Assembly: GCF_000208865.1 (NCBI RefSeq)
Contig: NC_018393.1
Location: 3,428,714 to 3,492,713, forward strand
Source of the DNA: Neospora caninum Liverpool
Lineage: Eukaryota; Apicomplexa; Conoidasida; Eucoccidiorida; Sarcocystidae
DNA length: 64,000 bases
Reading direction: 5' to 3'
Shown: positions 11,902-24,672 of the stretch, in pieces
How the letters are laid out: each line of letters begins with the position of its first letter
How positions within the stretch are numbered: the stretch's first letter is position 1
Notes under the pieces: generated by a model
The model's input: the letters and a program-made list of their open reading frames with translations, nothing else
Told to the model about the DNA's origin: nothing
The model's database searches: none
Translations under genes and position numbers: made by a program

Positions 11902-12968
11902 GGGAAAACTCGCGTGTCCAACACGGTCGGAGCAGAGAAGCAAAGGGCCGAATGTTTCTTTGCACCTTTTCTCTCGTCGCTCCGTTTCCTTACGCACGGG
12001 AGAAAATGGACGTTTCCGATTCGCCGGTTTGCCCTCACAGTGAACGGCCGACGAAGAATCAGGGTGCGGAACGAATCCTTTTCTCGAGTTCCTCCGTCGC
12101 TGAAGCATGTTCTGTGGAGATGCCTCGGCTGCTGTTGATGAGAGACTGGGGAACGATTTCGTGTGTGCGGGATGGGAAAGAATCATACTTTTTCGGCTCT
12201 TAACCTCTTGGAGATGCCTTCGGATGTGGACTAACACGATGGCGAGCACAAGGCTCCTGGCGGGGTCTTCCCGTGTCTGAAGCAACCGTCTCCACAAATG
12301 TATACCTATCCAGCACGGTAGCACTTGTAGCACTTTGCTGCGCGACATCTCCGTTGCGGATGCAGCTGCCGTCAGGGGATAAATCAGAGAACACCCCGAG
12401 AGAAGTCGGAGAATACCCGAACGAACATATATATCTATATATATATCAAGCGTATGCGGGCGGCAGGAGCGGTGACCCGCTCGCATATAAGCTGACCCTC
12501 CACCAACTATCTCTGAAGAGATATCTGAACAAACGGGTCGTAGAAGCGGTTTCAGGCATTCCTTTCCCGCACAAAGCGTCATTTTGTTTGTCTAAATATA
12601 TACATACACGTAGATGTCATATGCAGAGTCCCACATTTCAACGACTGCTTTACCTCCATACGAGGCTGATGGTTCGAAATCACCCCGTGGCCGGCTGCGG
12701 ACCCATTTTGGAGGTACAGTCCTCTTTGGCAAACTCTGTAAATTGGATGCCTCAAGTGGCTAGACGCTACCTCTCGTTTCCCTCTGTTTGCTCAGTCGAG
12801 CTCTATTTGTTGGAATGCGTGTCAGAAAAAAGATCCTCACAAGCGTGCAAAATGGGAACTTCCCGTTCGAAAAAACTCACGATCCCCCTGTCAGGGCGGT
12901 GAAAGTGAAAAGCGTGGAAATGGAAACAGAACCAGCCTTCGTTTTGCAGCCCTCTCGCGTTCCGTGTC
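11902..12968. other. Convergent intergenic region
   Basis: About 1.07 kb lies between the stops of the plus-strand kinesin gene and the minus-strand B-box gene, so it should hold both 3' UTRs. It includes a short interrupted TA run near 12427-12447. No further gene is supported. Confidence 0.5.
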
Positions 12969-15900
12969 TCACCCCGCGCGCCTCTCTTTTCCGCGCCGAA
13001 CCCTGTCGCACCCGCGACAAGGTACAGAGGAAAAACGAATTGAGGGCCGATCTGAAACCTCCAGAACGCGGTAGGAGTTAGCATCACCTGCGACTCCGCT
13101 CGACAGAAAACCGGGGATCCAACGCAGCAGGAAGAGAGGAGAGATCCACTGTCTCGTGTGCTTCCGTCTCCCTTCTGGTCTGACTGCGTTCAAGCCCTCC
13201 CTAGGGGATCGCCTCTTGCAGAACTTTGGTTTTGCTCGTCTATTCCCCAGAGAGAAGCGTGGTGCCAAACTGAACTCTCTTCTCGGGTCCCTTTGGTTTC
13301 TGTGCATCCTCTCCTTTTTTGTCGTTTCCTTCTGTCGCTACAGGGGTTCTCCTTCTACCCTCGGTGAGCGTGTAGTCCTGGCGTCGAAGCGCCGAATCGG
13401 TGAGGATGTCCACGCGGCCTTGCAGGCGCATATCAGGCTGAAACAATTGCAAAAAAACCAAAGGATCTCACACACACATGGTGAGAGCTGCAGAGACACG
13501 AAAGACGACTGAAGGCACACCCGGCGCCGGACCGGGGCAGGGGAAGAGGGGAATCGGAGCAAAGGGGGAAAGGGAGCATCTAGGAGGAAACCGCGAAGCA
13601 CTGGACGAGGCTCTGAAACGGGGCACGCGTGAAAAAGGACGGGAGACATGATCTTCCACAGGTGCGGCGTGCTCTGCCTTTGTTTCCACTAGCTTTCGCG
13701 TTTCGCATCACCACTCCAGAGAATAGAAACAGGAGAAAGACACGAGGATGCCGCGACAGAGCACACACACGAATCGCCGCGCATCAAGGCCGACCTTTCT
13801 GGGCAGACGGCACGGATCCGCCCAAGACGCAGACTGCGTGGAAGAGCGCTCAAGGCTCCCCAGAAAACGCTTGTAAATAATCCTGTCTCACGGAAGAGAT
13901 AGTAACTTCTTTGTACCAATCTACATTGGGGGCTCGGAAGTCGTTTTCCCAAGAACCAACGCGATCGGTGGGGGAGCCGTCAGGGGAAAATGGAAAACGA
14001 AAGGTGAAAAGAGCGATGCGTGTCTCGCGCTTACAAAGATGTTGCGCGAGAGCATGGAAGGCTCCCCTGCCAGTGCGTCCAACTCGTCGCGCAGTCGGCA
14101 GTGTCTCAGCCTGAAACAAACGCGAGAAGAAAGAGAAGAAGAAGCAGGAAAGGCGCTGAACAAAGCGGAGACGACAGAGAACCCGAGGATGGCGAGACGT
14201 AGGTGACGGAGAGGAGGACAAGAAGGCGAAAAGACAGGAGAGAAAAGAGCGGATCGACAGAGGAGCGATGAAACAAGGAGCGGAGAACGGAAGAAAAGGA
14301 CGAAGGCGGAGACTCGGGCGAACACGCAAGCTGCAGGGTATGGGAAGCAAGGAACTCTGCTTTTTCAACGGTAACGCGACTTTGAACGCCCGGCCCTCCA
14401 GCGTCTCGCTCCTTCAGTTCGTCCCACACAAGCGGCAGACGAAGCTACAAAAAAGGGAAACAAGGCGTCGACGTCACCGCCTCGACTCTTGGCGAGGAGC
14501 CCGAAGACACATGCAGTCGCTGTATGCGCGCGCGCTCCGAGGGGAAGAAGTGACGCAGACTCGGCCTCTCAACTCCGTCCGATTTGGCAAGAAAAGGTGC
14601 CTACCAGGCGTGAAGGAAATCAGCTGGAGGGAGGACACTGCGAAGATACTGGAGGAATGACTCGCTCCATTCCATCGTGTCGACTTCTCTCTGGAGCTCG
14701 AGCTGGCGAGAAAGAACCACCCCCATTTTGTCCTCCGTGCAGCTCTGCGAACCGAGACAGCAAGGAGCAAAACAGACAGGGGAACCCGCGACGCTCAGAG
14801 ACGAGGACCACGCCCAACGCCGCGCCGCCTAAACTGAGGGTGCACGGGGCGAGAAAGCCGGAAACAAAGAAGGAGCGAGCGGAGAACAACAAGAGAGAGG
14901 GCGAACTAGAACCAAACGGAGAGTGCAACGAAGCGAGACGCTGACACAGAGGAAGGGCGAGAAGAAGGCACACCGCAGAGGAAGAAGAGACAGACGTGTT
15001 GAGAGCGAGGAGACAAGAAAGACGGAGACGAAAAGAGAGATGAACGAAACGTAGAGAGAGAAAAAGCGAAAGGAAAAAACGAACGAGAACAAGAGAGATA
15101 TGCAGAGAGTGAAGCAGGGAAAGAGAGAAAGGAAGGGAGAAAAAGAGAAAGCAGGAACGAGACGGAAGAAGAGAGAAGAGAAGGATGGAATCGAGAGACC
15201 AAGAGAAAGCGACGAGACAAGAGAAAGAACAACAGGGAGGACAGAGAACAGGAATCAAGCCAAGGAGAGAGGGGGCGGACGACACAGATAGGTAGACAAG
15301 GAGTAAGATTGCGATCGGAGGAAAGAAGGAAGGGCAAGATGAACCAAGTTGAGCAGAGAGAAGAGAGCAGCGAAAGACATCAGTGTTGAGATAAAGGACA
15401 AAGGAAGGATGGAGAAGATCGGAGACGAAGAAGCAAAGAACTCGGAGCAGCTGTTTTGTTTTTTAGGGCCTGAAGTCGGGTGCTTACGTGCAGTTGCGTG
15501 ATTGCTTCTTCAAGGATCGCGTAGCATCTCTGTTCCTCCTCGCGACAGTTTCGGCGGACCCCACTGCAGCGGCGACACCATAAATCGGAGAAACAAGTTG
15601 AACCACAGAGAGGACGAGAGACGGGGCGCGCTGGGCCTCGAGACACAGCACACGCGACAGAGTAGCCGGCAACGCACCTGGGTCACACGTGATGCAGCCG
15701 AGCGATGGAGCGACAGAGATACCTCCAGAGAAGGGTGCGACAGAAGGACAGCGAGAACGCCGGGCACAGAGCCAGCAACATGAGAAGGCAGCCGTGCGTA
15801 CAGCTCTCGCGAAAGGTGTTTCAGGAAGAAAGGCAGGCAGCTCAAGCGACCGCGCGATATGGAGGGACAGAGAGGGAAGCGACAAAAAGTGAGAGGAAGC

Positions 15901-17546
15901 GAAACTGGTGGATACGTCAAACTGGAAACATAAAAATAAAGGGAATCGCTCTAGAGGGGAAACGATGTGTCGACTGCGGAGGCACGTAAGGCGCCAGCGC
16001 TCCCGATATGCTTCTGCCTGGCATCTGACTTCATTCTCAAAGTGGGTGAGTTTCAAGACGACCTTACTCGAGCATCTTTTGCACTTCCTCGAGACGCTTC
16101 TCCAACTCTGTTCGCCGTGCGGCCAAAACAAAATGTGGTTTCTTTGCCATGTGCAGCACAGCCTGGTACGGCTTGTTCAGAGGCATCAGGGATCTTCCTC
16201 CAGCAACTGAGCGAACAGACACGAGCGACGAACATCTCCAGACGCGAACCACTAGGATGGACGGGAAAAAGGCGAGGGGAGAACAGATTTTCTCGTTTGC
16301 TGACGTGTGCTGGAGCTTCGCACACCGCCAGCTGCGAACAAACCTTATGCCAGGGAAACGAGCACTCAAGACCGAAAAGTCGGAACACCTCGCAGGCGAT
16401 TTATCTGCGCCGGAAACGAAACGCTGCGCGTGCGTTTCTCTCACCAATGGATCCGGACCCTTCGTCGTCAAGCGCTTTGCTCGACGCAAAGTGAAGGTGG
16501 TTCCCGCGACAGAGCCGGCAGACAGCGACGTGACAAATCGAGCAAAAGAGCTCGTAGACTTCTCCGGGATGATGTTTGCACGTCCCAAACGGCCGTGGCA
16601 TCTGCAAGAAAAAACGCGAGGACGACAGCCGACGGTGGAAAGCCTTCTTCATCAGCATACAGGAAGCGAGTCTTGCAAATGGTAACAGAGAAAACCTAAA
16701 TGAGAAGGGAGAAACGAGCAGCCAGAGCTCGACAGGCGAACCGTCCAAGTAAAGAGACGATTCTCGTGCAAGAGGAAAGACACTCAAACAGAAAAACGTA
16801 TCAAGAGGAAAACACGAGCGTTTCTCTAACCTCGTTTAGCGGGACGCGGATGTGCCGGGAGACGAGACGGTTTTGCTGGTGTATAAGTTCGTCACACGAT
16901 GCACATAGGCTGCAGACAAAGGCAAGAAAAGAAACAAACGTCGGCCTCGTCCCTCCCACTGTCCACCCGAGCGGAGTGCTTGATTCTCCTCCTCGCGGCC
17001 ACTGTCCTGCTCTCTCCTGTTCGCTCTCTTCTTCTGTGTGCATAAATCTCTCTCCGTTTCTCCGATCTGGAACGTCCCATGGGTCAGGCTGTGTAGCGGT
17101 TCCCTTCCACGTAGATCACTGTTTCCCTCTCTTATACGACTCTAGCTGCGCAGATGCGTTCGGAGACAAGTACGTTTGAATGTAGTTGCCGACATGCACC
17201 GATAGGGAGACAAGTAGATGGACAGAAATTTAAAGATTAATACCGAGACTTGTACATATATAGATATATATGTAATTAATGCGTGTATCTAACGCATAGA
17301 GGTGGAGATAAGCGGAAAGAGCGGGTTACCAACATATCTTTTTGCACAGAGAGAAGTACACAAAGCAGAGCGGAGAGGTGGGCCGAGGCCGGCGTCTGAA
17401 GGGAGAGACGGAGGGAAATGCAGTTTTGCGGAATCCAAGATTTTGGGTTACCGTGCAGCGTCTGCTGGGCACCAGATGCAGGCTGGGTTGTCTTGGCAGT
17501 TGTCGCAGAGAGGCACGGCGAAGAGCTCGTCCAGCGTTGGGTCCAT
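12969..17546 (-). CDS. B-box zinc-finger / coiled-coil protein
   Basis: Minus-strand exons inferred by phase: 17546-17452, 16909-16831, 16601-16445, 16206-16068, 15563-15488, 14744-14605, 14444-14326, 14110-14035, 13437-13359, 13087-12969. The first ATG opens MDPTLDELFAV, followed by a first B-box: CDNCQDNPACIWCPADAA, then LCASCDELIHQQ and a final His in exon 2. Exon 3 carries a second B-box, CKHHPGEVYELFC through CRLCRGNHLHF. Exons 4 to 8 encode charged helices (TELEKRLEEVQKMLE; RQLELQREVDTMEW) like the coiled coil after B-boxes in TRIM-type proteins. No RING finger is visible before the B-boxes, so ubiquitin-ligase activity cannot be claimed. The step from the 14744-14605 exon to 14444-14326 is out of phase by my reading: there is a missed small exon, another splice site or a frameshift there. 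B-boxes bind zinc and mediate protein contacts; the partner is unknown. Confidence 0.65.
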
Positions 17547-18126
17547 TTCGAACAAGAGAAAAAATCTCGGAAGCACCTGCACACAAACGGTTGTGTCCCC
17601 ATCCTTTCGTAGAGAAGACTGAAACACTCCGTCTCACGTAGAAAGGTGTCCGTATGTACAGATCTACATGAGCGTGTTTTCTGTAAAGATGTCGAAGTGT
17701 TTGTGTGAGTGGGGTCTACCAGGAGCCTGTGGTCAAACGTCTGGCCCCTGCTGCCTTGGAAAGGCATGCACGCGTGTTTCTAGTCCCTTCCGCAGAAATA
17801 AAGTGTGACGCAGCGGCGCGGGGACGACACCCTGTGCGTTCCCTGTCATCGCGCTCGTCTCTCTCTCGCATTTCGTCCTTGGCTTCGCTGCGAAGAACGG
17901 AGCCGTTCAAGCAATCTTTTGAGGATCGGCACGCGACCGATATCGATTCCTCACACTCGCCGCCGCACAAACACTCATCCGGTCTAGATCGTATGATCTG
18001 TGGGACCGTCAAAGCGCTCCAGAAGCGTTGCTCCTTTTCTCTACGGTACTTGAATCCCAACCGTCTCCCACGTTGCGTCTCGCTTCTTCTGGGCTTCTTC
18101 GTCGCCTAGGCTGCGCGCTTGCTTCA
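17547..18126. other. Intergenic region between two minus-strand genes
   Basis: About 580 bases lie between the end of the PARP-like gene and the start of the B-box gene. It should hold the PARP-like 3' UTR and the B-box promoter. If the PARP-like gene uses the GTGAGT donor at 18195, a last small exon would lie here; I could not find one with convincing similarity. Confidence 0.4.
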
Positions 18127-20709
18127 CTACTTTCTCCCCTCGCTTCTCTCCGATCTGCCTTTCTTCGTTTCTTTTTGCCGCCGTCTTGGACTCACCTGTG
18201 AGGAGTCGTAAACAACGTAGTCGTGCCGGAACGTATACTGAGGCAACACGCCTGGCGTCACTCTCTTTCCGTCTCCAAACACGGAGGGAAAAGACGGCGG
18301 TGGAGAGTTCCTTGTGTCTTGATCCTTCGCACTCTTCAACAAGCCGTCTTCTCCGTTTTTCAAGTCGTCGACCGTTTGGTAGTGCACCGTCAGACTTTCC
18401 TCCGGGGGCAGCGTACCTTTCTCCAGATAAGCCGAGTCGTATTCCCAGAGGAGCGAAAAGCGACTTCCACACGCTTCCTTCTCGTCTTCAACAACTACCG
18501 AGCGACCGACGCCTGCGCACGCACAATGCAAGAAAAGCAGCAAAAAAGACCTCTGGATCGTGTGACGTCTTTTTCCGCCACAGAGCCGACTCCTTGGAAG
18601 CGGTGTGAACCCGGTGGCCGAAATGCACTTTTTAATGTTCCGGTGCCCCGTACAATCAAGAGTTACACAGCCGTCCAGAACTGAAGCAACAGCACACACA
18701 AAGCTTCCAGATCTAGATATCTATCTACCTGTTATTGTGCACCCCTAAGCGTATATGTTTATGTAGACGTATCCACTATAGTAATCCAATACATAATCCA
18801 ATACATATATATTCACATACGCATGCATCCTAGATGAATGGCGATGTGTCCACACCTGTGGAGAAGCCCAGCGTCTACCTTATCCCCCTAAGATATCATA
18901 GAAATATTCACGACCGTGTATCTCTGAGTCCCGAAATGTATATGTATGTGCATGCCCACCTGTCGCTGATCTATGCACCCAAAAGACAAAGAGCGAGAGG
19001 AATAGGCACACAGACACAAAGACATATAGCGATCGCCCTCTTAACACGTTTAAACAGGTGCGTGACTCGAGACAGGAACAGCAGCTTCTGTGTCTCGCGC
19101 TCCTTACCGACTTGACACAGGAGATACTCAAAGATTCTCCTTTCGCCCGTCAGGAGCTGTGAACGGGCGGCTTCGAGAAATTTGCTTCTGTCCTTCTTCG
19201 CTTCCTCCTGGCGTGCCGACACAGCCGCTGAGGACAGTTTCCAGGCATCGGCGCACACGCCAACGTACGGTTCGTGCCCGTGTTGAAAGAGCCCACAGAC
19301 TGGTCTGCGCATCCTTTCCTACGGAAGGTTGCTAGCAAGGTGTCCAGGAAAGTTCCGCGATGCTGCGAGGCGCAAACGCCCTCAAAAAGGAGACAGCTTT
19401 GCCTGCGCTCCGCTCGGCTCTCGATCGCGGTCTACCTACTAGCGTGTGTACACGTAGATATCTATATACAGCTGCATGCACGCATCTACAGACTACAAAG
19501 GCAAATGCACAGGTGCACGTGTGTGTGTGTTGTCAGCTGTCGCTCTGCCTTGTCTCGTTCGGTTCCTTGTTGGAGTTCGGGCACCGACACGGCCTCGACA
19601 CCCTGAGGCTGTTCATGTCTCTTTTTCCTTTGTCTTCGCGCTCTGTCACTAGCAATCACGCTCTTCTCTTCGCTTATCTTTCCCTTCTGCGCGCCGTCTC
19701 TCCGCAACTCACTAGAAGGAAGAACGAACGGATCGTCTGCTTCGGAGGGGCCTCCACGCATGAGAGGGAAGCCTGGTAGACTGCGGTCAAAAGAAACCAC
19801 GGACAGGCACAGGCGCCGCACACACGGTGATTCACCAGGAATGCTACACAAAGAAAGAACCCAGGGCGCAAGCGCTTGGCCCCAGCGCGAAACAAACCGG
19901 TGAGGATCACCTGCCTCGGCGTCCTCTCAGCGAGGGTCATTGAGGAGCGGTTTTGTGCGCCTGCGCGTGTTGTTTCGCGAGACAGCCCACGCCTAGGCCG
20001 AAGTCCGACCTGGACTCTCTCCCTCCAAGAAAGGGATAGTGTTTTTTGTACCTGAAGTTGCCGACGGCAAATCGCATGCCCGTCATCGGGATCTTTAAGC
20101 CTCTCCGAGCGACATCTTGCAGCGAGTTGTCCTCGTCGAGAGAGGCGGTGTCGACGAAGGAGTAGGTAAGCAGACGGCCCTGAAGAAAGCGCAGACGCGC
20201 GAGACGCCCGTGAGACGCAGAGGTCGCACAGGCGAGCGAGTGTCCGAAGCGCGAGACAGAGAGGGCAGAGGGGATGAAATCGTTTTGACGAATCGCGGGT
20301 GCACTCTTGCGACACGCGGTTCCCCGGTTTTCAAGCAGCGAGGAAGCGAAGAGGAAATACGCTCTTGTCGGCTGTCAAGGATGACGGCCACGCTGGGGGC
20401 GGGTATGCGTGTCGAAGACGAGGCTCGAAGCTGAACAACTGTCAACACTGCGGAGAGAGGCTCTGCGTCCCCATGTTGCCACTATCCGTGCCTTGCGTGT
20501 GTCTTCTCCCGCCTTACCTGTGTTCTTCTTTCAAAGGCACTGATGAGGTGGGGCGTGGCGATGTGCCAGGCTTCGAGCAGCCGCACGCGAGACGTCCTCA
20601 CGCTCATCTGAAGCAGATACTCGAGGAAAGACCACTCGTCGGAGTCTCGCAAGACGACTCCCAAGTCTTTCTCGGAAACGCGAATGTCGCCGCCCACGTT
20701 CGTCGCCAT
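18127..20709 (-). CDS. PARP-fold protein, probable pseudoenzyme
   Basis: Minus-strand exons 20709-20518, 20179-20052, 19304-19108 and 18512-18127 give about 300 residues; the first three junctions are in phase. The order of motifs follows the PARP catalytic domain. A helix RVRLLEAWHIATPHLISAFE matches the stretch before the catalytic histidine. LLTYSFVD sits where PARPs have LLWHGS, followed by VARRGLKIP and TGMRFAVG. GVCADAWKLSSA stands for GIYFADMASKSA, then LLCQVGVG for LLCEVALG, and finally HDYVVYDSSQV for NEYIVYDIAQV. In this alignment the catalytic His, Tyr and Glu become Tyr, Val and Asp, so ADP-ribosyl transfer is unlikely. No WGR, macro or zinc-finger domain is present. It might serve as an ADP-ribose-binding or scaffold fold. 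The 3' end is uncertain: the frame reads through a good GTGAGT donor at 18195 to a stop at 18127. Confidence 0.6.
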
Positions 20710-22860
20710 GGTGAGGTGTTTCGAGCGAGAAAGAAGACGAACGGTGGAGGCGGCGAAGCGTCGAGGGGATTGCAGAGGCAAAAGGAGGTAGAAAAGAGAG
20801 TGCAGGTGCTCGGTTCCACAGAGACGAGAGAGAGAGAAGGGATGAAACGAACGGTCCTCTGGAGGGAAAGGCGACGTGCGCCGGAGACAGCTGCCAAGAG
20901 ACGAATGCGAAAAATGCAGCAAGGGAATCCGAGACGAAAGGAAGAGAGCGAGAGACAGCCAGACGTGTGGAGAAGTGCAGCTGAAAATACAGCCGACGGA
21001 CAGCGACAGGAAAAAGAAAGACAAAAAGGACAGACAAAATGGCACAGGGAAGGGGGCCAAGACGCGAGAAGGGAGAGGAACTCGACGAGAGAAGAATGAA
21101 CAGGGAGGAGAAGGCTGTGAAGCAAAAATGCGAGGCAGCAACCCTATGGGACCGAGAAGAAGAGAGGCCGCACCGCCCGCAAGTCCGCGACGGAGAAGAG
21201 AGAAGAAGGAGACAGGAAGACAACAAAAGAAGAGAAGAGAAAACTGGAAAGGAGAGAGAAAAGGATATTGCGAGGTGAAAGAGACAGGCTACAGGAAAGG
21301 GAGAAGAGGAGCCGGAAGAGACGAAGCGAGACAGGTACGGCAGCGTGTGCGGAGAAACAAAATTGAGGAAGACGTTCTACGTTCTCGAACGTTGACTAAG
21401 GTGACAAGGAATACAAGGAAAATCCGAAAGACTCCAAGGGAAAGAAGAAGAAGCTAGCCAAGGAAGCATAGGATTGAGGACCGCATCCCAAGAACTGGGC
21501 CGCAGAAGACCGGGGGGAAGGACAGGAAATTGACAAGAAATTGTGGAGCTCCTGAGGACAAGCTCTGCTCTCGAGCATCAACCGAAAGTCTACGCTCAGT
21601 CGGTTGGGCACAAGACGAGGCTTGAAAATGAAGAGAACTTCGCGAGTCGTCGCGGAAGGGAGACAAGACACAAAAACGCACGGGAACTTTGATGATCTTG
21701 TGATTCGTGGCACCAGAGAGCCCGAGCCGACGCTCTTCGTCGTCCCTCTCTGGATTTTTTCACATGACGCTCTCCTTCGGAAGACAAGAAAGACCGAAAT
21801 AAACGTTAAAAGAAGGGGGGAAATGCAGGGAAAAGAGAGAGAATCGACAGAGAAAAGTGAGAACGACGGGGTGGCTACAAGACGTGCTGCCGATCGAGCT
21901 CCCCGATCAAAACCCCCGTCCTCTCTCGGCCCGCGTTCTGAAAAGGCGAGAGGCGAAACGGCAGCGAAGAAAAGAACTTCTTCTCGCCCTGAAAGAAAGT
22001 CGAAAACAAACGGGAGTCCCTTGAAGTTGGAGGGGCGAACGAGTCACCGCCGAGAACAAGGCGTTGTTCGTCTTTTCTTCTCTTGGACAAGACAAGGAAC
22101 CACCTCTGGTGTCCGCGCGAAACGGTTCGGCTCTTTTGTGTGAGACGCATGCAGTCGAACACGCCAACGGGGAACAAAAAGCAAGAAGAAAAGGGAGTCC
22201 AAAATGAAAAGAAGGGAACGGAGGAAGTCCCGAAGAATACGAGAGGCACAAAACGCTCAAAAGGGTGGGGAAACAGAGGCATTTATCGCGTTCACTTCAA
22301 AAAAGGGGAACCCGTCGCCTCTCATTCTTGTGCATGAGACAAATGAGAGGATGAGCGCCACGGAGACACGGGACATGCGAAGCAAAAACGGAAAACTCAC
22401 CCGGTGCGTCACTCTCTTTCCCCCGCCGACCCATCCCCAACAGGAAACCGACTCCACGTTGTGCTCCTTCTCGCCGAAGCGCCGTTTCGAGCAGAAGGAA
22501 AGAAGATCATCGTTCTTCACTTTGTTTTCACAGGTAAGCCAGGCAACGACGCTGGCGCGCGCCGTCCACGAGGCGACCGCACAGTGGGAAATCATCTATG
22601 TGAAGGCGCCCTCACGCGCACACAGCGCCCCAGAGCAGGCGCAGAAAAAAAACACAGAAAGAGAAGATAACGCAAGGAAGGTGAAGTCTTCCTTCTTCCC
22701 TTCCGTATGGAGGACGTTCCTCGTGTCGCAAAGACACCGCTTCTCGGCTCTTCTGCGTAGAAGCCACTGATGAACAAATGCGGCACATGCACATGCCATC
22801 TTCACATCAAAGCGTATCTCCATCCAGGCGAACATGCTCAAGCAAAGGACGAACGACAGA

Positions 22861-22877
22861 GGGGGGGGGGGGGGGGG
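22861..22877 (+). repeat. Run of 17 guanines
   Basis: An unbroken run of 17 G residues in intergenic DNA. It is prone to slippage and could form G-quadruplex structures; its length in the assembly may be unreliable. Confidence 0.9.
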
Positions 22878-23213
22878 TGAAAACCCTCTACTGACGCCCT
22901 CTGCATCTCGCTTTGGATGAGGCGACGAGCGACAGAGTCAAAAACACGAGCCTGCAAATAGACAAAAAGATGCCCACCGCTAGAGGTATCAGAGGCGATT
23001 GGACACCCTCTTGCCTTTCAACCCCTCCAAACTCCCCCCAAAGTGCGCGGCGCCGCTCGCGTCCACGCCAGCGAAGGTTACTTCGCACTCGCTGCTGCCT
23101 TGTATCCGGGAAAAAAATGGGGCATTTCCAAAGGAACATCCGAACACAAGCGCGTGTTACGCTCCCGGACTTCACACCTCCTGAGCAAGCGACGACCGAA
23201 CCACTGAATCCTC

Positions 23214-23231
23214 CACACGTATATATACATA

Positions 23232-23287
<56 letters not shown>

Positions 23288-23293
23288 CGTGTG
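23214..23293. repeat. TA-rich palindrome
   Basis: About 80 bases of (TA)n broken by CATATA steps, bounded by CACACGTATATATA on the left and its reverse complement on the right. It could form a hairpin or cruciform. No gene overlaps it. Confidence 0.85.
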
Positions 23294-24672
23294 AAGGTGT
23301 TGCATTGCTCCCCGTATCTTTGTTGTTCTAACCATCGGAGCTCGTGTACAAGCAGCCTGAGAGGGGAAGTTGTTGTGAGAGACAAGAAAACTTGATGCAT
23401 GCCAAGTCAGCGGCTGATGTTGGCATCGTCAACCGCTGCTTTATCGGCGGCGGCGGCGAGAAGGAATTTGACCTGAATTCCTCTCTTCGTTCTCCCCCGA
23501 TATGAGTGTGACTCGAATGCAATAACTGCAGAGCGCCCGTCATGTAGACACTAGAAGGCTGGCCCTTCTCTCTTTTTTAGTGCTCTAGCTTCCCGTCCAG
23601 CTGCCTATATCGCTGTGGCTTCCGCTTTCTTCGTCCTTTCTTCTCACTTTCCATAGTTCCGTCCCGCTCGTTCGCTTTGTTGTTTTCCCTGGTCATCTCC
23701 GTCTTTTTCGTGTTCGCGCTTTTCCTCTCTCCGTCTTTCGTGTTCTCTTTCCCTCGTAATCTCCATCTCGTCCTTCTCCCACTCTGTCCGGTTTTCTCTA
23801 CCCCTACTGGGGTCTAACCTCTGACTCTTTCTCTCTGGTGTTCTCCACCTGTTTGCTCCCTCTGCTTTGATCACTCCTCGGATACCTCTCTTGGAAGTTT
23901 CCGCTCTCTCTCGTCCTCTCTCAGTGGTTCGTTCTCTCTCTGCTGTTACCTCGCTCTGCGTCTCTCTGACCCTCCGTTGGATTCGCCGTTGTTCTCCCTT
24001 GCTCTCTCTATGACTCTCGCGTCATCTGTCCTTGTCCCCCTGTCCGTCGCTCTCTTCTCTGTGTCTCATCTGCTCACTCTATCATCCTCCCCTATCACGC
24101 ACTTCCTCTCGCTCCTGTTCGCCCGCGCAGTTGTTTTGTGTCTGTGACGTCCCCCGCCCCCGCTTGCTGTCCCCCGCTGTGTTGCTGTTTTGCTCTCTTT
24201 TTTATGCATCTGTGCTCTGTCGGTATCAGTATCCTGGTTGGGCTTTCTGTCTCGCCTTTTGGGAGTCCCGTCCTTTCTACCTCCTGTCCACTTTAGTTCC
24301 TCCCTAGATCTCTCTCTGTTCCACGAAATGAGGACGGCTCGCAGCTCTCCAGCACAGCAGCGTGGAGCTTGCGCTCGAGAATAGACCGTGGAGCCGTGAG
24401 ACGACCCGGGGAAGGCCCCATCGCACAAACACGAGACACCCAGCGCTGTCGGCATCAAAGCGTCTTCGGAGACATTGAGGCGACGCGGCCCCCACAGAAT
24501 TGCCACAAGTCCACACAGGAACAGAAGGCTGCAGAAAGAAGGAAACGGCCGACAGAAAACTGTCTTGCCACGAACAGCGCGACGGAGCCACGCAACTCTG
24601 TGATGGACGCAGTGTGACGCGACAGAGAAAAACGTTTCCACCGACAAGACATCTAGACGGCCCCCCGGAAGT

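Larger units (their letters stand above)
20710..24672. other. Long intergenic region
   Basis: Nearly 4 kb lies between ATP12 and the PARP-like gene, both on the minus strand. From about 20750 to 22300 the minus strand is pyrimidine-rich, as expected for the PARP-like 5' leader. A plus-strand open frame at 22204-22770 has a patch of plausible protein (ATTLARAVHEATAQWEIIYV) but no family match, so I do not call it. The region also contains a 17-G run, a TA palindrome, and from about 23560 to 24300 a plus strand rich in C and T, opposite to what the flanking minus-strand transcripts would give. Confidence 0.4.

Noticed and set aside
12660..12700. tRNA-like GGTTCGAAA element
   Set aside because: The T-arm pairs poorly and no acceptor, D or anticodon arms could be found around it.
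22204..22770. Plus-strand open frame with a plausible middle section
   Set aside because: The start region is Arg/Lys-rich from A/G-rich leader DNA, there is no family match, and no splice partners were found.
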